Assembly: GCA_001789395.1 (NCBI GenBank)
Contig: MFZK01000004.1
Coordinates: 17,145 to 55,943 of the forward strand
Length of the DNA stretch: 38,799 bases
DNA from: Candidatus Roizmanbacteria bacterium RIFCSPHIGHO2_02_FULL_37_13b
GTDB lineage: Bacteria; Patescibacteriota; Microgenomatia; UBA1406; HO2-37-13b
Direction of reading: 5' to 3'
Both the position numbers and the translations under genes were made by a program. Under the pieces are notes generated by a model. That model saw only the letters and a list, made by a program, of their open reading frames with translations. It searched no databases and was not told the DNA's origin. Positions within the stretch are counted from its first letter, which is position 1; the number at the start of each line of letters is the position of its first letter. Of the stretch, positions 32,803 to 38,799 are shown one piece after another.

Positions 32803-32827
32803 TATTTCATATATGTCTATTACATAT
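32794..32827 (+). promoter_or_regulatory. Two overlapping palindromic operators
   Basis: ATATATGA-ttatt-TCATATAT (32794-32814) and ATATGT-ctatt-ACATAT (32811-32827), both with 5-bp spacers. They cover the -10 and start site, and they contain the ATGT/ACAT half-sites typical of PadR. Autoregulation by the downstream PadR is the natural reading. Confidence 0.65.
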
Positions 32828-33193
32828 AATGATTCTTTGCAACCAAAAGTTTTCGGTACGGTTCAACGTTTTATAGAACCCTGCATTCTCCTTCTTCTTT
32901 CAAGAGGCACGTCTCACGGCTATGGTTTACTGGAAGATTTGGAAAAGCACTGCGGAGAAAAAGTTGATATTGGTAACTTATATAGAACCTTACGAAAAAT
33001 GGAAACAAATGGTTGGGTAAAATCTGAGTGGGGTGTAAACAAAACTGGTCGTGATAGAAGAGTCTATACCATTACAAAAAGCGGACTCGCTTTTTTGGAA
33101 AGAGCAGCCGTCTCGCTTACTCAAACTGACAGTCTTATTCACAGGTTTTTTGAGGGATACAAGAAAACTTTTCAGAAGGGAACATCTTTATGA
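32813..33193 (+). CDS. PadR-family transcriptional regulator
   Basis: About 126 aa from ATG 32813 (MSITYNDSLQPKVF). A winged helix-turn-helix is visible: FIEPCILLLLSRGTSHGYGLLEDLEKHCG, then DIGNLYRTLRKMETNGWVKSEW with the PadR recognition helix (LYRTLRKLExxGWV), and a wing at GRDRRVYTITKSGLAFLE. A short C-terminal helix serves dimerisation. The start chosen here is leaderless, since the -10 lies at 32797-32802. It overlaps the DsrE-like gene by four bases and heads an operon ending with the Met-rich membrane protein. It probably responds to a small ligand or a metal/redox cue and represses itself. Confidence 0.9.
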   Translation: MSITYNDSLQPKVFGTVQRFIEPCILLLLSRGTSHGYGLLEDLEKHCGEKVDIGNLYRTLRKMETNGWVKSEWGVNKTGRDRRVYTITKSGLAFLERAAVSLTQTDSLIHRFFEGYKKTFQKGTSL

Positions 33194-33513
33194 AACTTTC
33201 TATTATTTTATCGTCCAATAACGCAGAAAAAAACTGGAATGCTTTGAGGTTTGGTAATCTAGCTCTTAACAATAGTGACAACGTTAGTATCTTTCTTATC
33301 GGTGAAGGTGTGGAATATCTTAAATTTGGGAATGAAAAGTTTGACATTCAAAAACAGGTTGATGCATTTCTTGAGTCAGGCAAGGGAGAAATCCTAGCTT
33401 GTAAAACGTGTATGGTATTACGACACCAAAAAGGTGACAAAACCTGTCCTGTAAGCGGAATGAAAGATCTGTATAACCTAATAAAAGAAAGCGATAAAGT
33501 GGTTACTTTTTAA
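33190..33513 (+). CDS. DsrE/DsrF-like small protein
   Basis: 107 aa, DsrE/YchN-like alpha/beta fold. It starts MKLSIILSSNNAEKNWNALRFG, has the DNVSIFLIGEGVEYL strand-helix, and a cysteine cluster ACKTCMVLRHQKGDKTCPVSGM. Proteins of this family carry persulfides or take part in sulfur relay. The Cys at the ACKTC position matches the reactive site of DsrE-like domains. It is translationally coupled to padR. Together with a Met-rich partner this points to sulfur, redox or metal stress, but no partner for a full sulfur relay is present. Confidence 0.8.
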   Translation: MKLSIILSSNNAEKNWNALRFGNLALNNSDNVSIFLIGEGVEYLKFGNEKFDIQKQVDAFLESGKGEILACKTCMVLRHQKGDKTCPVSGMKDLYNLIKESDKVVTF

Positions 33514-33517
33514 GCTT

Positions 33518-34187
33518 ATGAAAAAGATACTGTTTAGTCTAAGTATATTACTTATTTTAGTTTCTGTTTTTACTTCTTCTGTTTTAGCTCAAGGGATAAT
33601 GAACCGGGATAATACTTCCAGTGTAACTCCTTCCTCAGTGTCTTCAACTGCACAGGATGAAGACAAAGGAAAACAAATATGAGAACAACTACAAATCAAA
33701 ACAAGTAGATTGTGAGAACTTAAAAGATGACGATTATGAAGTTTTAGGCGAATACTTTATGGGACAATCTATCGGTAACACTGAAAGACATGCTGTTATG
33801 AACCAAATGATGCAGAATATGATGGGTCAAAACAGTGAAGAGCAAATGCATATAGTTCTTGGTAAAAGATCAAGCGATTGTAATGCAAATGCTTCGTTTC
33901 CTCAAGGATATGGTTTACCAATGATGGGATGGATGATGGGAGGAGGTGGAAATCCTATGATGGGCTATGCTGGTTGGGGCGGTTTTGGTTTCGGGTGGAT
34001 TTTTATGATTATTTTTTGGATTCTTATTATTTTAGGGGTTGTTGCTTTAGTCCGTTACTTAAGAGGAACCAAACAAAACAGCATATATAAAGACAAGATA
34101 TCTTTGGATATTTTGAAAGAACGATATGCTAAAGGAGAAATTAATAAAAAGGAATTTGAAGACAAGAAAAAAGACTTGAGTTCATAA
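33518..34187 (+). pseudogene. Secreted/membrane Met-rich SHOCT protein split by a frameshift
   Basis: A 54-aa ORF (33518-33682) begins with a signal peptide (MKKILFSLSILLILVSVF to SSVLA) and ends DEDKGKQI-stop. The second ORF (33657-34187) continues the same type of protein in another frame: YENNYKSKQVDCENLKDDDYEVLGEYFMGQ, a Met-rich middle (MMGWMMGGGGNPMM), one transmembrane helix (WIFMIIFWILIILGVVALV) and a SHOCT tail (LDILKERYAKGEINKKEFEDKK). One extra base near 33670-33677 would join them into ~222 aa, as in relatives with GK-Q-I-Y before the DC motif. The Met-rich stretch and paired Cys suggest copper or other metal binding. Sequencing error, frameshift mutation and programmed slippage are all possible. 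Confidence 0.7.
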
Positions 34188-34280
34188 AAGATTTAATGTG
34201 CATTAGAAAAACTAGGTATCGTATATTGGTTATCAGCGATCATAAATAAGTTCGATCTTTGTTCAGGGCTCGTAGCATAG

Positions 34281-34721
34281 TTAAATCCAAAGTTTAATTT
34301 TCAATACAATTAAGAAAATTGCGAGGATTATACGAATAATTATTACTAACCACAGTGGAAGATTGACCCATCCATAAAAAGGTAATGCGATACTTGGAGT
34401 GTCGTCAAAGCAATTGTCGAAAACTAAAGCTCCAAAAATCATATCCCAAGGAACTAATAAAAAAATTATCCAATAGGTTGTTACTAAAGTAATCCCTCCA
34501 CTCATATATGCAATAACAGAAGGCAATATTAGTGGTAAAAAAATCAAAAAAATAATGCCAATTATTTTCCATTCCCATTTTTTATAAATATTTTTTTTAT
34601 ATGAGGAAGAATAAGACAATTTCCTCTTCTCTTTAAACACTAGTCTATTGAATAGACCATCAATTGTAGCTAAGGAGATTAGATATAAAATACTAAGAAT
34701 TATAAAGATTGTTCCACTCAT
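34281..34721 (-). CDS. Hypothetical integral membrane protein
   Basis: 146 aa with four likely transmembrane helices (residues ~4-24, ~52-72, ~76-96, ~122-144) and a basic cytoplasmic loop (FKEKRKLSYSSSYKKNIYKK) after the first. No recognised family. An acidic patch DNCFDDTP lies between helices three and four. It stands alone between the PadR operon and the YkgJ-type gene. The 93-base gap on its left shows no feature. The start is the ATG at 34721. Confidence 0.7.
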   Translation of the reverse strand: MSGTIFIILSILYLISLATIDGLFNRLVFKEKRKLSYSSSYKKNIYKKWEWKIIGIIFLIFLPLILPSVIAYMSGGITLVTTYWIIFLLVPWDMIFGALVFDNCFDDTPSIALPFYGWVNLPLWLVIIIRIILAIFLIVLKIKLWI

Positions 34722-34785
34722 CTTTTAGAATTATACCCGAAAGCTTTAAGGGTAAAATGTTCCTAGACCCGCACACTCAGTAAAG

Positions 34786-34791
34786 TAGAAT
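34786..34791 (+). promoter_or_regulatory. -10 box of the YkgJ-type gene, leaderless
   Basis: TAGAAT six bases before the ATG at 34798. No convincing -35. Confidence 0.45.
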
Positions 34792-34797
34792 ATTATT

Positions 34798-35169
34798 ATG
34801 ATCGACAAATGTTTTCAATGTGGTATTTGTTGTCGTTTGTTTTTAGTGAATTTATCTGAAGAAGAATACCGATCGGGTAAATACAGAACTCAGTTTGAAG
34901 AGTTTGGTTTGATTGATGATTTCCATAAGGCGACTCTCTATGGAGCGAACACTCTCAAACAAAAAGAAAATGGCGAATGCATCTATCTCAAGGAAAATAC
35001 ATGTAGTATTCATAAAACCAGACCTCAAGTTTGTAGAGAGTTTTTCTGTACTTCTAAGTTAAAAAAGTTTAGATATATGATTGAACAGATTGAAAAAAAG
35101 AGAACTATTTTGGAAAAAGAGAAAGAAGAGACGTGGGAAAAAAAGAAGTTCCCAAAATATAAATACTAA
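34798..35169 (+). CDS. YkgJ-family cysteine cluster protein
   Basis: 123 aa. The N-terminal CFQCGICCRLF and downstream GECIYLKENTCSIHKTRPQVCREFFC make the family pattern CxxCxxCC and CxxC-like ligands, proposed to bind Zn or Fe-S. The C-terminus is a charged helix (EQIEKKRTILEKEKEETWEKKK). Function in the family is not settled; a metal-chelating role is assumed. The start ATG follows a -10 box directly. The 3' end overlaps the msrB stop on the other strand. Confidence 0.88.
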   Translation: MIDKCFQCGICCRLFLVNLSEEEYRSGKYRTQFEEFGLIDDFHKATLYGANTLKQKENGECIYLKENTCSIHKTRPQVCREFFCTSKLKKFRYMIEQIEKKRTILEKEKEETWEKKKFPKYKY

Positions 35170-35555
35170 TAGTGTTTGATTTCTGGCAATTCTTTTCCTT
35201 TAGGAACAAAACGGATTGATAAAGAATTGACGCAATGTCTTGTATTTTTATTTGTTAAATGTTCTCCTTGAAAGACATGTCCTAAATGAGCTCCACAATT
35301 TCTGCATTGAATCTCTATTCTTTGCCCGTCTGAATCAGGTAGTCGTTTAACCGCGTTTTGGAAATCTTCATCAAATGCCGGCCAACCGCATTTAGCGTCA
35401 AATTTGGCTTTTGATGAAAATAATGGAGCATAACAGCGTCGGCAGATAAATTTACCATCCTTGTAGAAATTATCATACTCGCCGGAAAATGGCGCTTCGG
35501 TGTCTTTATCTTCAATAATTCCTTTTTCTTTTCTCGTTAAGTCATTATATGGCAT
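35166..35555 (-). CDS. msrB: Peptide methionine-R-sulfoxide reductase
   Basis: 129 aa. It reduces the R-epimer of methionine sulfoxide in proteins. Two zinc CxxC pairs (ICRRC and QCRNC) frame the fold. The catalytic Cys is in RHCVNSLSIRF, the CGWPAFDEDF motif holds the recycling Cys candidate, and the His of HLGHVF is present. No signal peptide, so cytoplasmic. The S-epimer partner MsrA is not in the window. Confidence 0.95.
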   Translation of the reverse strand: MPYNDLTRKEKGIIEDKDTEAPFSGEYDNFYKDGKFICRRCYAPLFSSKAKFDAKCGWPAFDEDFQNAVKRLPDSDGQRIEIQCRNCGAHLGHVFQGEHLTNKNTRHCVNSLSIRFVPKGKELPEIKHY

Positions 35556-35588
35556 AGATATTAGCTTAATTATATATATTATTAGTTG

Positions 35589-35840
35589 ATGACCTATTTT
35601 GTCTATATACTTCTGTGTTCTGATAATACCTATTACACCGGTTGCACCAATAATTTGGATAGAAGATTAAAGGAGCATAACAATTCTAAAAAAGGTGCTC
35701 ACTATACTAAAATTAGAAGACCGGTAAAACTAGTTTACAAAAAAGAATTTAAAATACTTAAAAATGCTCGGCGACGGGAAAAAGAGATAAAAAATTGGAC
35801 AAGAGAAAGAAAAAAAGCATTATTAAAAGAGTTTGAATAG
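35589..35840 (+). CDS. GIY-YIG domain protein (UPF0213-like)
   Basis: 83 aa from ATG 35589; the track uses a TTG three bases earlier. The single GIY-YIG nuclease domain appears as YFVYILLCSDNTYYTGCTNNLDRRLKEHN, with Tyr, Arg and the downstream Glu in RREKEIKNW. Short UPF0213/YhbQ-like members are widespread; a DNA-repair or restriction role is unproven. An A/T-rich TATATT upstream may be the -10. It is 12 bases upstream of the Rieske gene. Confidence 0.9.
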   Translation: MTYFVYILLCSDNTYYTGCTNNLDRRLKEHNNSKKGAHYTKIRRPVKLVYKKEFKILKNARRREKEIKNWTRERKKALLKEFE

Positions 35841-35852
35841 TATAATTTCTTT

Positions 35853-36086
35853 ATGCAAACAGATGAAGGCAAAGTAATTGATAAAGACGGTGCAAAAATT
35901 GCTGTCTATAAAGATGAGACAGGGAAAGAACATCTTTTATCAGCAGTCTGTACTCATGCTGGCTGCATTGTTTCATGGAATAGTAATGATAAAACATGGG
36001 ATTGTCCGTGTCACGGATCGCGATTTGACAAAATGGGAAAGGTAATCGCTGGACCAGCAATAACTGATCTTGAAAAAGGAAAATGA
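35853..36086 (+). CDS. Small stand-alone Rieske [2Fe-2S] protein
   Basis: 77 aa. Cluster ligands are complete: CTHAGC (Cys, His) and CPCHGSRF (Cys, His), spaced by about 16 residues. The N-terminus is DEGKVIDKDGAKIAVYKDETGK. The domain is usually fused to a C-terminal oxidoreductase or used as a ferredoxin in dioxygenases; here it stands alone and ends soon after the cluster. It would be a small soluble electron carrier. No reductase gene is beside it. The stop lies inside an inverted repeat. Confidence 0.88.
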   Translation: MQTDEGKVIDKDGAKIAVYKDETGKEHLLSAVCTHAGCIVSWNSNDKTWDCPCHGSRFDKMGKVIAGPAITDLEKGK

Positions 36087-36109
36087 TGTTGATTGTTTAA
36101 TCAATCATT
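36082..36109 (+). terminator. Inverted repeat at the Rieske 3' end
   Basis: AATGA-tg-TTGATT-gttt-AATCAA-TCATT, overlapping the stop codon. No T-run follows, so it may be a weak terminator or an operator. Confidence 0.4.
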
Positions 36110-36144
36110 CTAAAGCTATCATTCTTGGAGTTTGATCTTCTTGA

Positions 36145-36150
36145 TATAAT
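36145..36150 (+). promoter_or_regulatory. -10 box of the HAD gene, leaderless
   Basis: TATAAT seven bases before ATG 36158. The track start 36125 (TTG) lies upstream of it. Confidence 0.5.
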
Positions 36151-36157
36151 TCATCCT

Positions 36158-36850
36158 ATGAAAGCCGCTTTTTTCGATATTGATGGGACACTTGTTTCAG
36201 GTTTTTCGGGTGTATCATTTTTTGAATTTTTAGCAAATAAAAACAAGTTTAGAAAGAAAAATAGAGATGGTTTAGTAAAAGCTGTTAAGCAATATAAAGT
36301 TAGTAAAATCACATATGAGCAACTTGCAGTAATATGGGGACAAGAAATTGCTTCCGGGTTGAAAGGACAAAAGCGAACAGAAATTTATGGGTTATCAAGT
36401 GAATTTTGGCAATATGTGAAACCAAAATTTGCTGTTTGGGCAAAAAAACTTATTTCGTTATTTAATAGCCATCAATTTAACACGATTGCAATTTCCGGGT
36501 CGCCGATTGAATTGCTGAATCTCTACAAAGAAAAATTGGATTTTCAAAATGTTTATGCGACAACTGTTGAAACAAAAAATGATATATATACAGGAAAGTT
36601 AATTATAAATTTAGTTTTGGGAAAAGAAAAATAAATGATAGTTAACAATGTTGTTATAAAGGACCACATTGATCTGAAAGAGTCTTTTGGATTTGGAGAT
36701 AATGAGCACGACAGAGCATTTTTGGACAAAGTTGGGCATCCAATAGTAATAAGTTCTGAAAGTAGTCTAAAACACTTTGCAAAAAAACAAGGATGGCCGA
36801 TATTCAATTTTAGTGACGATGTCTTTGAAAAAGTAAAAGCTTTACTTTAG
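36158..36850 (+). pseudogene. HAD-superfamily phosphatase (IB type) with an in-frame stop
   Basis: Read from ATG 36158. The first part has motif I FFDIDGTLVSGFSG and motif II SGSP (AISGSPIELL) and stops at TAA 36632-36634. The same frame continues from ATG 36635 with motif III/IV GFGDNEHDRAFLDKVGHPIVIS and ends at 36850. One in-frame TAA therefore separates two halves of one ~230-aa serine-phosphatase-like HAD protein (subfamily IB with DxDGT and GDxxxD). The stop is followed at once by ATG, so reinitiation could make a second polypeptide. Neither half should fold as an active enzyme alone. A nonsense mutation is the simplest view; substrate unknown. Confidence 0.8.
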
Positions 36851-36914
36851 AATTTAAATATTCCGTCGACAGGATATTATTTAATTTAAGGATTAAAATA
36901 ATTTCATTATAGAA

Positions 36915-37748
36915 ATGAATAAAAAAGATAAAGAGATAAAAAGACCAAAGCTACTAACATTCATTATCATTTTGACAATTCTTGGAGGAATAATTGGGAT
37001 TATTAGGTCTGTTCCTATTTTTAGTTTATACAATGCTGTCAAACAGGGTGGGATTACAGTGAGCGATAAAGTTACTATCCAGCAAGTTCAGTCAAATACA
37101 CCCGCATTTGAAAGCAAATTGCAGAAAGGTGATGTTATTCTCTCCGTTGATGGCAAAATTATTACTGATAGTTCAGAATTTGTAGAGATTTCGGATGCCA
37201 ATCAAGGAAAACAAATAACAATACTGATAAGTAGAAACGGACGAAACCAAACGATCAAATTGACTCCTAGAGTAGATCATCCAGCAAACGAAGGTAGAAT
37301 TGGTATTGTATTGTCAAATAGCAGCATCGAGAAAAAATCATTATATAAGTTAGTGCCTTTGGTTATTATAAGAGCTTATTCAGGCAGAGAAGAAAGATAT
37401 AGCTTATTCTTCGGCTCCCAAGTTTATCAGGATAAAGAGTTGCACCGATTAAAAAGTCTTATTTTTGGTATTATTTGGATTATTATTGGTGTAGCGCTTT
37501 GGAATTGGAAGAAATGGGCAATTTATATATGTGTGATATCGACTGCATTTTCAGTTTTATCATCTATTCCTTATCTGGTAAATCCAGCCAATTATCAACC
37601 TTATCAGTCACAATCGATATTTTTAGCAGTTTATGTTGCTAAAGCAAATATACCCAATATATTTGACACAATTTTTGTGATATTAGAATTATTGATTGAT
37701 TTAACTTTCACGTTTTACATATTCCGAAAGCGAAATTTATTTAAGTAG
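36915..37748 (+). CDS. PDZ-domain membrane protein
   Basis: 277 aa. An N-terminal transmembrane helix (residues ~13-32) is followed by an extracytoplasmic PDZ domain (VTIQQVQSNTPAFESKLQKGDVILSVDGKII to ITILISRNGRNQTIKLTP). The rest is a membrane region with about three further helices (FGIIWIIIGVALW, AIYICVISTAFSVLSSI, FDTIFVILELLIDLTFTFYIF). The PDZ resembles those of RseP/DegP proteases, but there is no HExxH or serine-protease triad, so it is not a complete site-2 protease. I cannot assign a function; a scaffold or regulator of envelope proteolysis is possible. Confidence 0.8.
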   Translation: MNKKDKEIKRPKLLTFIIILTILGGIIGIIRSVPIFSLYNAVKQGGITVSDKVTIQQVQSNTPAFESKLQKGDVILSVDGKIITDSSEFVEISDANQGKQITILISRNGRNQTIKLTPRVDHPANEGRIGIVLSNSSIEKKSLYKLVPLVIIRAYSGREERYSLFFGSQVYQDKELHRLKSLIFGIIWIIIGVALWNWKKWAIYICVISTAFSVLSSIPYLVNPANYQPYQSQSIFLAVYVAKANIPNIFDTIFVILELLIDLTFTFYIFRKRNLFK

Positions 37749-37879
37749 TATTTACTGAGCAATCACTATTACTTTTGGTCCCATTTACTTTAATCTTGTA
37801 TATCATTTAAGTGGTTCATAGTATTTATGGTTTTTACAACCATGTTATATAATTACTCAACAAAGTTATTTTTAGAAGT

Positions 37880-38383
37880 ATGGTGGATATAAAAGAAAGG
37901 ATTAAATATAAACGGCCTTCCTGGGATGATTACTTTATGGATGTTGCTCATGCTATCTCAAAACGGTCGACGTGCGACCGGGGTAGGAGCGGTTGTGTCA
38001 TCGCTAAAGATCAACAGGTTTTGGCGACGGGTTATGTCGGATCTCCCGTAGGATTTCCCCATTGCGATGAAGTGGGGCATAAAATGAAGAAGCTTACTCA
38101 TGAAGATGGGACAGTCACAAGCCATTGTGTTCGTACTGTCCATGCCGAGCAGAATGCGGTGACTCAGGCAGCCAAACGGGGGATAGCTCTTGATGGTTCG
38201 ACTGTCTACTGTAGGATGACGCCTTGCAGAGTATGTACGATGCTATTAATAAATTGCGGAATCAGACGTATTGCGTGTGAGCGGAAATATCATGATGGTG
38301 TTGAGTCTGAAAAAATGTTAAAAACAGCCGGAATTAAAATAACGTATAAATTTAATGAACGTCAAAAATATAAAAAGCAATAA
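37880..38383 (+). CDS. dCMP deaminase-family protein (ComEB-like)
   Basis: 167 aa cytidine/deoxycytidylate deaminase family. The zinc-binding and catalytic HAEQNAV and MTPCRVCTMLL (PCxxC) are intact. The N-terminus RPSWDDYFMDVAHAISKRSTC matches the dCMP deaminase type. A second CxxC-like region with His (GFPHCDEVGHKM) is typical of the zinc-rich subgroup. It converts dCMP to dUMP for dTTP synthesis. A TATAAT at 37848 predicts a leader of about 20-25 bases. It is probably cotranscribed with the CsaA-like gene two bases downstream. Confidence 0.92.
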   Translation: MVDIKERIKYKRPSWDDYFMDVAHAISKRSTCDRGRSGCVIAKDQQVLATGYVGSPVGFPHCDEVGHKMKKLTHEDGTVTSHCVRTVHAEQNAVTQAAKRGIALDGSTVYCRMTPCRVCTMLLINCGIRRIACERKYHDGVESEKMLKTAGIKITYKFNERQKYKKQ

Positions 38384-38385
38384 AT

Positions 38386-38733
38386 ATGATTACTTTCGAA
38401 GATTTTCAAAAAGTTGATATCAGAGTCGGGAAAATTATTAAAGTTGAAGATTATCCCGAAGCAAGAAAACCATCGTATAAATTAAAAATAGATTTTGGAC
38501 CTGAGATCGGAATAAAAAAATCAGTCGGTCAATTTCCAGCAAACTATACAAAAGAAGAATTGCATGGAAAGCCGGTTGCTTGTGTCATCAACTTTCCTCC
38601 TCGTCAGATTGGTCCTGCTCTATCTGAAGTTTTGACACTTGGCTTTCCGGACGAGCAAGGAAATCCTATTTTAGTGATTCCGTCAAAAGAAGTCCCTTTA
38701 GGAGGAAGACTGAATAAGTTACGATACATATGA
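38386..38733 (+). CDS. tRNA-binding domain protein, CsaA-like
   Basis: 115 aa, one OB-fold tRNA-binding domain as in CsaA or the C-terminus of MetRS. Visible are FEDFQKVDIRVGKIIKVEDYPEARKPSYKLKIDFG, then GKPVACVINFPPRQIGPALSEVLTLGF and VPLGGRLN. CsaA proteins bind tRNA and have been described as chaperone-like; the actual role is uncertain. Length matches the stand-alone family. It starts two bases after the deaminase stop. Confidence 0.93.
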   Translation: MITFEDFQKVDIRVGKIIKVEDYPEARKPSYKLKIDFGPEIGIKKSVGQFPANYTKEELHGKPVACVINFPPRQIGPALSEVLTLGFPDEQGNPILVIPSKEVPLGGRLNKLRYI

Positions 38734-38753
38734 GACTCTGAGGGTATATATTT

Positions 38754-38799
38754 ATGCGGGGAAAAGTAGGAGTTTCAACAAGATATCAGCACGTCTTCT
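38754..38799 (+). CDS. Possible gene start, truncated by the window end
   Basis: An ATG at 38754 opens a frame to the window edge (15 codons, MRGKVGVSTRYQHVF). An in-frame stop lies just upstream and an A/T-rich TATATATTT precedes it. Too short to identify; it may not be a gene. Confidence 0.3.
   Translation, partial: MRGKVGVSTRYQHVF

Noticed and set aside
1-38799. UGA recoding as in Gracilibacteria/Absconditabacteria
   Set aside because: Genes such as aspS end at TGA and tryptophans are encoded by TGG.

Overview
The window is an AT-rich bacterial chromosome segment. It has short genes, tight operons, almost no recognisable Shine-Dalgarno sequences, and many promoters whose -10 box lies only 5-8 bases before the start codon. 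UGA is an ordinary stop (aspS ends in TGA), which argues against the UGA-recoding Gracilibacteria/Absconditabacteria. The gene style suggests a Patescibacteria/CPR genome, perhaps Microgenomates: a bacterial AspRS without its GAD insertion, a class F-like sortase, UPF0213 and SHOCT proteins, and a purine operon with archaeal-type PurP. The lineage is an inference, because there is no rRNA or ribosomal protein gene to test it.

Layout. 1-6.6 kb: cca (cut by the window edge) divergent from recJ; a frameshifted small gene with a hairpin/terminator leader; aspS overlapping a D,D-carboxypeptidase gene; an unknown membrane-anchored protein. 6.6-10.8 kb (+): gltX, purM, an EamA transporter, a sortase. 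10.8-23.2 kb (-): a ten-gene purine operon, purF-N-D-SL-Q-P-P-B-E-C, with a terminator-like attenuator before purF. Together with purM it covers PRPP to FAICAR. PurK and any IMP cyclohydrolase (PurH/PurO) are absent, and two different PurP paralogs are present. 23.4-29.1 kb: transketolase and an aminotransferase, an alpha/beta hydrolase, then a SAM-I-like riboswitch with terminator controlling a single gene that fuses a P-loop GMK/PhnN-like kinase to a histidine phosphatase. 29.1-31.6 kb: era, an ECF-like sigma factor with a probable membrane partner, a secreted protein and tRNA-Gln. 31.6-32.7 kb: a decayed insertion sequence between two related structured elements. 32.8-34.2 kb: a PadR operon (PadR, DsrE-like protein, split Met-rich SHOCT membrane protein) with two palindromic operators. 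34.2-38.8 kb: small accessory genes (YkgJ-type, MsrB, GIY-YIG, Rieske), a HAD gene with an in-frame stop, a PDZ membrane protein, dCMP deaminase and a CsaA-like tRNA-binding protein.

Strongest leads: (1) the SAM-riboswitch-controlled kinase/phosphatase fusion, whose architecture resembles PFK-2/FBPase-2; (2) degenerate 7-bp and 8-bp tandem repeats recurring inside and between genes; (3) the bacterial purine operon with tandem PurP and no IMP cyclohydrolase; (4) pervasive apparently leaderless promoters; (5) paired structured elements around the IS next to tRNA-Gln. All calls come from reading the sequence and the supplied ORF track; no database search was run.
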